Assembly: GCA_902495455.1 (NCBI GenBank)
Contig: CABUXJ010000009.1
Coordinates: forward strand, 1-64,000
Direction of reading: 5' to 3'
DNA length: 64,000 nucleotides
Source of the DNA: an uncultured Prevotella sp.
GTDB lineage: Bacteria; Bacteroidota; Bacteroidia; Bacteroidales; Bacteroidaceae
Shown piece after piece: positions 23,327-30,227 of this stretch. A model generated the notes under the pieces. It saw nothing but the letters and a program-made list of their open reading frames with translations. It had not been told where the DNA came from and did no database searches. The translations under genes were made by a program, and so were the position numbers. Each line of letters begins with the position of its first letter. Position 1 is the first letter of the stretch.

Positions 23327-25759
23327 ATGCAGAAGAATTTAGTGATAGTCGAGTCTCCTGCCAAGGCCAAAACGATTGAGAAGTTTTTGGGCGAAGACTT
23401 TAAAGTGATGTCCAGCTACGGCCACATCCGCGACCTCAAAAAGAAAGAACTGAGTGTCGACATGGACACCCTGACGCCCGACTACGAGATACCCGAAGAG
23501 AAGGAAAAACTCGTGCGCGAGCTCAAAGCCAACGCCAAAAAGGCAGAGAAGGTCTGGCTCGCATCCGATGAAGACCGTGAGGGAGAAGCCATCTCGTGGC
23601 ACCTCTGCGAAGTGCTCGGACTGGACGAAGCCAAGACAAACCGCATCGTGTTCCACGAAATCACCAAGCCGGCCATCCTCGAGGCCATCAAGAACCCGCG
23701 GCGGCTGGACATGAACCTCGTCAACGCGCAGCAGGCACGCCGCGTGCTGGACCGCATCGTGGGCTTCAAACTCTCACCCGTGCTCTGGCGCAAGGTCAAG
23801 CCGGCCCTGTCGGCAGGTCGCGTACAGAGCGTGGCCGTGCGGCTCATAGTGGAACGCGAGCGCGAGATAAAGGAGTTCCGCAGCGAGACCTACTATCGCG
23901 TGGGCGGCGTCTTCGCACTGACCAACCCCGACGGCTCTGCCACCGAGGTCAAGGCCGAACTGTCCACACGATTCAAGACCGAAGAGGAGGTGACGGCTTT
24001 CCTCGAAAAGTGCAAGGACGCCACCTTCGTCATCGACTCCATAACCAAGAAACCGCTCCGACGCACACCCGCGCCGCCATTCACCACGTCCACGCTCCAA
24101 CAGGAAGCCGCCCGCAAACTGGGCTTCACAGTGAGCCAGACCATGATGGTCGCACAGCATCTCTACGAGAGCGGACGTATCACATACATGCGTACGGACT
24201 CGGTCAACCTCTCCTCGCTCTGTCTCGCCGCTTCCAAAGAAGAGATCATCGGCACATGGGGTGAGAAGTACAGTCACCCGCGGCAGTATCAGACCCACTC
24301 CAAAGGAGCACAGGAGGCACACGAGGCCATCCGCCCGACATACATGAACGTCACGGCCATCGAAGGCACGGCCCAGGAGAAGCGTCTCTACGACCTCATC
24401 TGGAAGCGCACCGCTGCCAGCCAGATGGCTGACGCCGAGATAGAGAAGACAACCGTCGTCATCGGAATGACGCCCCCATCGGTCCCCACAATGGGGGATG
24501 AAGGGGTGACAAACTCCAAGGATACAATAGACAACGTTTCCGGCAACGTTTCAAGCACTTCATCCCCCCTTGGGGGGACAGAGGGGGGCTCTGCCCCAAC
24601 CTTCATTGCCACCGGCGAAGTGGTCACATTCGACGGCTTCCTCAAGGTCTACCGCGAGTCCGACGGAGACGACGATCAGACGGCGGATGACGATTCGTCA
24701 TGCCTCCTGCCGCCCATGCAGAAGGGGCAACAGCTCACACGCCGCGAAATCATAGCCACCGAACGGTACAGTCAGGGACCGTCGAGATACACCGAAGCCA
24801 GCCTCGTCCACAAGCTCGAGGAGTTGGGCATCGGACGTCCGTCGACCTACGCACCGACCATCAGCACCATACAGCAGCGCGACTACGTCCACAAGGGTGA
24901 CCGCAAGGGCGAGGAACGCACATACACCGTCGACACTCTCAAGGGCAAAGTCATCACCCGGAAGACACGTCACGAGATGGCCGGCAGCGACAAGGGCAAG
25001 CTGCTGCCCACGGACATCGGCATCGTGGTCAACGACTTCCTCATGAAATATTTCCCAGGCATCATGGACTACAACTTCACGGCGAAGGTGGAGCACCGCT
25101 TCGACGACATCGCCGAGGGCGGAGAGAAGTGGACGGACATGATGAAGGACTTCTACCGCGACTTCGGACCGACTGTCGAGAAGACCCTCAACACCCGTTC
25201 GGAGCACAAGGCGGGCGAACGACTGCTCGGCAACGAACCGGACGGAGGACGCCCCGTGTTCGTCAAAATCGGCCGCTACGGACCCGTCGTACAGATCGGG
25301 GCGGCCGACGAAAGCGAAAAACCGCGCTTCGCACAGCTGCCTTCGGACAAGAGCATGGAGACCATCACGCTCGACGAGGCGCTCGAACTGTTCCGTCTGC
25401 CACGCGAAGTCGGCGAATATGAAGGCTCAAAGGTCGTTATCGGAGCCGGCCGTTTCGGACCATACGTGCTCCACAACCGCAAGTATGTCTCACTCCCCAA
25501 GGGCGAAGACCCCATGACCGTGACCCTCGAGACGGCCATCGACCTCATCGAGAAAAAACGTCAGCAGGAAGACCAGCGCCACATCAAGACGTTCGAAGAG
25601 GAACCGGCGATGGAAGTGCTCAACGGTCGCTACGGTCCGTATATCGCTTACAACGGCAAAAACTACCGTCTGCCGAAAGCCTTGCACGAGCGTGCGGCCG
25701 AACTGTCGCTCGAGGAGTGCATGGAGATCGTCAAGGCGGCACCGGCCAAGAAGAAGTAA
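23327..25759 (+). CDS. topA: DNA topoisomerase I
   Basis: An 810-residue type IA topoisomerase that relaxes negative supercoils. The TOPRIM domain starts at once (MQKNLVIVESPAKAKTIEKF), the acidic residues are in SDEDREGEAISWHL, and the catalytic Tyr is Tyr287 in GRITYMRTDS. The C-terminus has three short repeats (GRYGPVVQIG, GRFGPYVLHN, GRYGPYIAYN) instead of zinc fingers, as in other Bacteroidota. Residues about 381-424 are an extra, low-complexity segment encoded by a palindromic repeat (see 24470-24600). The ATG at 23327 begins the TOPRIM strand. aroK follows after 38 bases. Confidence 0.97.
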   Translation: MQKNLVIVESPAKAKTIEKFLGEDFKVMSSYGHIRDLKKKELSVDMDTLTPDYEIPEEKEKLVRELKANAKKAEKVWLASDEDREGEAISWHLCEVLGLDEAKTNRIVFHEITKPAILEAIKNPRRLDMNLVNAQQARRVLDRIVGFKLSPVLWRKVKPALSAGRVQSVAVRLIVEREREIKEFRSETYYRVGGVFALTNPDGSATEVKAELSTRFKTEEEVTAFLEKCKDATFVIDSITKKPLRRTPAPPFTTSTLQQEAARKLGFTVSQTMMVAQHLYESGRITYMRTDSVNLSSLCLAASKEEIIGTWGEKYSHPRQYQTHSKGAQEAHEAIRPTYMNVTAIEGTAQEKRLYDLIWKRTAASQMADAEIEKTTVVIGMTPPSVPTMGDEGVTNSKDTIDNVSGNVSSTSSPLGGTEGGSAPTFIATGEVVTFDGFLKVYRESDGDDDQTADDDSSCLLPPMQKGQQLTRREIIATERYSQGPSRYTEASLVHKLEELGIGRPSTYAPTISTIQQRDYVHKGDRKGEERTYTVDTLKGKVITRKTRHEMAGSDKGKLLPTDIGIVVNDFLMKYFPGIMDYNFTAKVEHRFDDIAEGGEKWTDMMKDFYRDFGPTVEKTLNTRSEHKAGERLLGNEPDGGRPVFVKIGRYGPVVQIGAADESEKPRFAQLPSDKSMETITLDEALELFRLPREVGEYEGSKVVIGAGRFGPYVLHNRKYVSLPKGEDPMTVTLETAIDLIEKKRQQEDQRHIKTFEEEPAMEVLNGRYGPYIAYNGKNYRLPKALHERAAELSLEECMEIVKAAPAKKK
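24470..24600. repeat. Palindromic C-rich element inside topA
   Basis: Inverted arms 24482-24503 and 24558-24579 (22 bp, two mismatches) belong to the C-rich CTCCCC/GGGGAG family seen between genes here. The element is read through in frame, adding roughly 40 residues rich in Ser, Gly, Thr and Pro. Confidence 0.8.
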
Positions 25760-25797
25760 AACAGCTCGGGAAAAGCTATCGTCAACCACACCAAGAC

Positions 25798-26325
25798 ATG
25801 CAGAGAATAATCCTCGTAGGTTACATGGGTGCCGGAAAGACCACCGTCGGCAAGGCATTGGCCAAGGCACTGAATCTCCAGTTTTACGATTTGGACTGGT
25901 ACATCGAGAGCCGGCAGCACAAGACCGTGCCCCAGATATTCGCAGAAAGGGGCGAAGAGGGATTCCGGAAGATTGAACACAACATGCTCCATGAGGTGGC
26001 GGAATTTGAAGACGTGGTCATAAGCTGCGGCGGAGGGACGCCTTGCTTCTTTGACAACATGGACTACATGAACGCCCAGGGCGATGTCGTCTATCTCAAG
26101 GCCGCACCCGAAGTGCTCTACCGGCATCTGCTCATGGGCAAGACGGAGCGCCCGCTGCTGAAAGGCAAGTCGCCGGAAGAGCTCATCAACTTCATCACGG
26201 AACAGCTGGCAAAGCGCGAACCGGCGTACAGCAAAGCCCGCCACACGCTCGACGTGAGCCTGATGGACAACTACGAGAAGATAAAGATATCGGTCGAGAA
26301 ACTGCGCGAACTGCTCAACATATAA
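25798..26325 (+). CDS. aroK: Shikimate kinase
   Basis: A 175-residue kinase phosphorylating shikimate in aromatic amino acid and chorismate synthesis. The P-loop is GYMGAGKTTVG (residues 8-18), the substrate-binding Asp is in FYDLDWYIE, the GGG motif in ISCGGGTPCF, and the lid Arg region in KTERPLLKG. Length is normal. The ATG at 25798 is chosen because it begins MQRIILVGYMG. An upstream extension would run into topA. It is probably co-transcribed with topA and ends at the terminator at 26336. Confidence 0.95.
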   Translation: MQRIILVGYMGAGKTTVGKALAKALNLQFYDLDWYIESRQHKTVPQIFAERGEEGFRKIEHNMLHEVAEFEDVVISCGGGTPCFFDNMDYMNAQGDVVYLKAAPEVLYRHLLMGKTERPLLKGKSPEELINFITEQLAKREPAYSKARHTLDVSLMDNYEKIKISVEKLRELLNI

Positions 26326-26335
26326 TCATAATGCA

Positions 26336-26395
26336 GGGGAAGAACCGTCTGCTGCCATTACCGGCAGAGACCGACGGTTCCTCCCCCGTTTTTGT
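26336..26395 (+). terminator. Terminator after topA-aroK
   Basis: Arms 26336-26349 and 26373-26386 form a 14-bp stem with one mismatch and an inner CTGCC/GGCAG pair, followed by GTTTTTGTTT. Confidence 0.85.
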
Positions 26396-26442
26396 TTCAA
26401 CCCGCTCAAACTCCCAACTTCCAAAAAAACAACAACTACTGA

Positions 26443-28335
26443 ATGAAAAAGTGGACTATCGAAGACTCGAAGGAGCTCTACAACATCAACGGATGGGGCA
26501 CTTCCTACTTTGGCATCAACGACAGCGGAGATGTCTATGTCACACCTTGCAAGGACGAAGTGCAGATAGATCTGCGCGAAGTGATGGACGAACTGGCGCT
26601 GCGCGATGTCACAAGTCCCGTGCTGCTGCGCTTCCCCGACATCCTCGACAACCGCATCGAGAAAACCAGCAGCTGCTTCAAACGCGCGGCTGAAGAGTAC
26701 GGCTACAAGGCCGAGCACTTCATAATCTACCCCATCAAGGCCAACCAGATGCAGCCCGTGGTGGAAGAGATCATCTCCCACGGCCGCAAGTTCAACCTCG
26801 GTCTGGAGGCCGGCTCAAAGCCGGAGCTACACGCCGTCATCGCCGTACAGTGTCAGAGCGACTCCATCATCGTCTGCAACGGCTACAAGGACCAGAGCTA
26901 CATAGAGCTGGCGCTGCTGGCGCAGAAGATGGGAAAGCGCATTTTCATCGTCGTTGAGAAACTCAACGAGCTCGACATCATAGCCCGCGTGGCCAAGAAG
27001 CTCAACGTCAGCCCCAACCTCGGCATACGCATCAAGCTCGCCGCTTCAGGCAGCGGCAAGTGGGAAGAGAGCGGCGGCGACGCAAGCAAGTTCGGACTGA
27101 ACAGCAGTGAACTGCTCGAAGCGCTCGACCTGCTCGAACGCAAGGGCATGCGCGAGTGTCTGCGGCTCATCCACTTCCACATCGGAAGCCAGATAACCAA
27201 CATCCGCCGCATACAGGCCGCACTGCGGGAGGCCGCCCAGTTCTACACCCAACTGCACAAGATGGGCTACAACGTCGACTTCATCGACTGCGGAGGAGGC
27301 CTCGGCGTCGACTACGACGGCACGCGCTCGCCGAGCAGCGAGAGTTCCGTCAACTACTCGATACAGGAGTACGGCAACGACTGCATATACACTTTTGTCG
27401 ATGCCGCAGACAAGAACGGACTGCCCCACCCTAACATCATCACCGAAAGCGGCCGCTCGCTGACCGCCCACCACTCCGTTCTGGTCATCGACGTGCTGGA
27501 GACTGCCGCCGTGCCGCAGATGGCGGAAGAGTTTGAACCGTCGGCCGACAGCCACCAACTGGTCAAGGACCTCTATGATATATGGGACAACCTGAACCCG
27601 CGGACGATGCTGGAAGACTGGCACGACGCGCAGCAGATACGCGAAGAGGCGCTCGACCTGTTCAGCCACGGCATCGTCGACCTGCGCACGCGGGCCGAAA
27701 TCGAGAGCATGTACTGGAGCGTCTGCCGCGAGATAAACATCCTCGCTAAGCATCTCAAGCACACGCCGGAAGAGCTGATGAACCTCGACAAGCTCCTTGC
27801 GGACAAGTACTTCTGCAACTTTTCGCTCTTCCAGTCGCTTCCCGACTCGTGGGCCATCGACCAGCTGTTCCCCATCATGCCCATCCAGAGGCTCGGCGAG
27901 CGTCCCACGCGCAACGCCACGCTGCAGGACATCACGTGTGACAGCGACGGCAAGATAGCCAATTTCGTCACCAACCGCAACAACTCCCACGTCCTGCCGG
28001 TCCACACGCTGCGCAAGAGCGAGCCCTACTATCTCGGCGTATTCCTCGTCGGAGCCTATCAGGAGATACTCGGCGACATGCACAACCTCTTCGGCGACAC
28101 AACAGCTGTCCACATCAGTGTTCAGGAAGGCCACTATCATATCGACCAGATCATCGACGGCGAGACCGTCGCCGAAGTGCTCGACTACGTCCAGTATGAC
28201 CCGAAGAAGCTGGTCCGCCAGCTCGAGGTGTGGGTAACGAAGAGCGTCAAGCAGGGCAAAATCTCACTCGAAGAAGGCAAGGAGTTCCTCAACAACTACC
28301 GTTCGGGACTCTACGGATACACTTATCTGGAGTGA
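26443..28335 (+). CDS. speA: Biosynthetic arginine decarboxylase
   Basis: A 630-residue PLP enzyme converting arginine to agmatine for polyamine synthesis. The N-terminal barrel has the PLP lysine in YPIKANQMQP, the phosphate-binding region in GLEAGSKPELHAV, and FHIGSQ and DCGGGLGVDYDG. The C-terminal part ends KEFLNNYRSGLYGYTYLE. Length matches the SpeA family. It is the first gene after the aroK terminator, with a leader of about 50 bases. argB follows 50 bases later on the same strand and may share the transcript, linking arginine synthesis to polyamine formation. Confidence 0.96.
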   Translation: MKKWTIEDSKELYNINGWGTSYFGINDSGDVYVTPCKDEVQIDLREVMDELALRDVTSPVLLRFPDILDNRIEKTSSCFKRAAEEYGYKAEHFIIYPIKANQMQPVVEEIISHGRKFNLGLEAGSKPELHAVIAVQCQSDSIIVCNGYKDQSYIELALLAQKMGKRIFIVVEKLNELDIIARVAKKLNVSPNLGIRIKLAASGSGKWEESGGDASKFGLNSSELLEALDLLERKGMRECLRLIHFHIGSQITNIRRIQAALREAAQFYTQLHKMGYNVDFIDCGGGLGVDYDGTRSPSSESSVNYSIQEYGNDCIYTFVDAADKNGLPHPNIITESGRSLTAHHSVLVIDVLETAAVPQMAEEFEPSADSHQLVKDLYDIWDNLNPRTMLEDWHDAQQIREEALDLFSHGIVDLRTRAEIESMYWSVCREINILAKHLKHTPEELMNLDKLLADKYFCNFSLFQSLPDSWAIDQLFPIMPIQRLGERPTRNATLQDITCDSDGKIANFVTNRNNSHVLPVHTLRKSEPYYLGVFLVGAYQEILGDMHNLFGDTTAVHISVQEGHYHIDQIIDGETVAEVLDYVQYDPKKLVRQLEVWVTKSVKQGKISLEEGKEFLNNYRSGLYGYTYLE

Positions 28336-28384
28336 ACGGAATTCTTCATGTGGAATAACGGAAGACAAAACAACACGTTCAATC

Positions 28385-29206
28385 ATGACAGACAATACAT
28401 CAGACCATTCTTTCGCTGCGTCATCACATGACAGACAGCCGCTGACGGTAGTCAAAGTGGGCGGCGCCGTCGTCGAGGACGAAGCACAACTGACGCAGCT
28501 GCTCAGCGATTTCTGTGCCATCGAAGGGCGCAAGGTGCTCGTGCATGGCGGCGGACGACGGGCCACACAAGTCGCCGCACGGCTCGGCATAGAGAGCAGC
28601 ATGGTCGGCGGACGGCGCATCACGGACCGTGACATGCTCGAAGTCGTGACTATGGTCTACGGCGGACTGGTCAACAAGAACATCGTCGCGCGCCTCCAGG
28701 CGGCCGGCGTCAACGCCCTCGGCCTCACCGGTGCCGACATGGACGTCATCCGCAGCCACCGCCGCCCGTTGAAAGACGGTGTCGATTTCGGCTTTGTCGG
28801 CGACGTCGACCGTGCCGACGGCGCAGCCCTCTCGCGGCTGATAGAGTCCGGTGTCATCCCCGTGATGGCTCCGCTGACGCACGACGGCCGCGGCAACATG
28901 CTCAACACCAACGCCGACACCATCGCCGGAGAGACGGCCAAAGCGCTCGCACCCTACTATGACGTGACGCTGATCTACAGCTTCGAGAAACCCGGCGTCA
29001 TGGCCGACCCCGACGACGATTCCACGCTGATACCGGAGATAACCCACGAGTCGTTCCTGCGTCTGCGCTCGGAAGGCATTGTCAGCGGCGGCATGCTCCC
29101 CAAGATAGAGAACGCCTTGGCCGCCATCGACGCCGGAGTGTCCCGCGTCATCATCACCCGCGCCACCGCCATCGACGGACGCCACGGCACGGTGATAAAA
29201 CGGTAA
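28385..29206 (+). CDS. argB: Acetylglutamate (or succinylglutamate) kinase
   Basis: A 273-residue amino acid kinase of the arginine pathway. Visible motifs are VVKVGGAVVED, VHGGGRRAT, LTGADMD, MLNTNADTIAGETAKAL and VSGGMLPKIENAL. Bacteroides species use succinylated intermediates in arginine synthesis, so the true substrate may be N-succinylglutamate. That is inference. The first 20 residues are a variable N-terminal extension before the kinase fold. Located after speA and ended by the terminator at 29234. Confidence 0.92.
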   Translation: MTDNTSDHSFAASSHDRQPLTVVKVGGAVVEDEAQLTQLLSDFCAIEGRKVLVHGGGRRATQVAARLGIESSMVGGRRITDRDMLEVVTMVYGGLVNKNIVARLQAAGVNALGLTGADMDVIRSHRRPLKDGVDFGFVGDVDRADGAALSRLIESGVIPVMAPLTHDGRGNMLNTNADTIAGETAKALAPYYDVTLIYSFEKPGVMADPDDDSTLIPEITHESFLRLRSEGIVSGGMLPKIENALAAIDAGVSRVIITRATAIDGRHGTVIKR

Positions 29207-29233
29207 GGCACGAAGACAAAACGACAATAACAC

Positions 29234-29268
29234 AAAAAAGCTGCAAACGTGATGTTTGCAGCTTTTTT
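29234..29268. terminator. Bidirectional terminator between argB and tRNA
   Basis: Arms 29234-29248 and 29254-29268 are a perfect 15-bp pair with A-run and T-run at either side, so the structure can end both the plus-strand argB transcript and the minus-strand tRNA transcript. Confidence 0.9.
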
Positions 29269-29270
29269 TG

Positions 29271-29344
29271 TGGGCCATCTAGGGCTTGAACCTAGGACCT
29301 CCAGATTATGAGTCTGTTGCTCTAACCAACTGAGCTAAAAGCCC
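29271..29344 (-). tRNA. tRNA-Met (CAT anticodon)
   Basis: A 74-base cloverleaf: acceptor from GGGC at 29344, D-arm AGCTCAGTTGGTTAGAGC, anticodon CAT at 29308-29310 within CAGACTCATAATCTG, T-arm CTAGGTTCAAGCCCTAG. The acceptor stem holds G-U and U-U pairs near its base. CCA is not encoded. CAT could also be the Ile2 tRNA with modified C, and this cannot be settled by eye. The initiator is unlikely because the first bases pair normally. Confidence 0.88.
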
Positions 29345-29438
29345 GGTGAAATCAGACGACGGGTCTGAATTCGGATGCAAAGTTACAGTAAATTAATGAA
29401 ACGGCCAAATATTTGGGATAAATATTTTAGACAACCAT

Positions 29439-29484
29439 CCCACAACGCACCCCACAACCCACCCCACAACCCACCCCAACCCTC
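29439..29484. repeat. CCCACAACCCA minisatellite
   Basis: CCCACAAC followed by GCACC, CCACC or CCACCC repeats three to four times and runs into the C-rich palindrome CCCTCCCAAAGGGAGGG. It lies in the 880-base gap between tRNA-Met and the ATPase gene, which holds no gene. Confidence 0.7.
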
Positions 29485-29640
29485 CCAAAGGGAGGGAGCT
29501 GGATATGTCTTACACATCCACAAGTAGGCGCGACCCGTCGCGACCGCCTCCTTGTCTCGTGGGGAAGAAGGAAGCGGTCACCATACAATGGGATGATATA
29601 TCTTTACAAAATCGTGTTTGGGAAAATGCTCGAAGATTTG

Positions 29641-29960
29641 CGTTTTCGGGGGCAATAAGGGCCCGACGGCCCCCTCCGGCTCCCCCAAGGGGGAGAGACC
29701 TGCGGCTTCAAAATCCATTGGGAGGGGTCATAAGGCCCTTACGGCTTTTCAAAAACACAAAAGTTCGCGAGTTTTTGCTTGCTATTTTGAGGTCAAAAAG
29801 AGGGTTTGGGAGAGCAATAGGGCCGCTATTGCATCGCAACGAGCACGCCGTCATGTTGCAACGGGGCCGCCGTTGCAAGGCAATAGCGGCCCCGTTGCAG
29901 AGCAATAAGGCCCTTACGGGAGGGTCCCACCCCGCCCTCCCCAAGGGGAGGGAGACCTGT
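29641..29960. repeat. GC-rich modular repeat, locus B, with C-rich palindromes
   Basis: Two parts. 29651-29770 has AATAAGGGCCC and AAGGCCCTTACGG modules flanking a C-rich palindrome whose 30 bases at 29668-29697 recur as the exact reverse complement at 58193-58222. 29813-29920 has tandem GTTGCAACGG, GCAATAG and GGCCGC mini-hairpins, including a TTGCAACGGGGCCGCCGTTG core. It ends in another CCCTCCCCAAGGGGAGGG palindrome. Confidence 0.75.
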
Positions 29961-30195
29961 GTGTTTGTAAGTAATTGTGTAACAGTGTTTTGCGAAAACA
30001 GTGATTTCCCCGCCGAAAAAACCGTGCGATTTTGACCTTCGCGAGATTTGAAAATTCAGAAGCGTGGCGGATTTTTTTGAAAAGTGGGCCTGAAAAACGG
30101 CCTTAAATTCAGAATTAATCTGACAAAAGAGTTTTACAGGTGCAAAAAGAAACTAAATTAAGTGGACAGAGGAACGGCGTATGGCCTTTTTTCGC

Positions 30196-30203
30196 TAACT
30201 TTG
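30196..30203 (+). promoter_or_regulatory. -7 box for the P-type ATPase gene
   Basis: TAACTTTG, 25 to 32 bases before the chosen ATG. Its place inside a longer open frame rules out the more upstream starts. Confidence 0.6.
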
Positions 30204-30227
30204 CAATCTGTTCTACAGATGTATCGC

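Noticed and set aside
24470..24600. Frameshift or sequencing error in topA
   Set aside because: The frame is open on both sides and conserved TopA motifs continue in the same frame after the repeat.
29271..29344. tRNA gene as integration site of the phage-like element
   Set aside because: It is 14 kb from the element's right edge and no matching att-like duplicate was seen.
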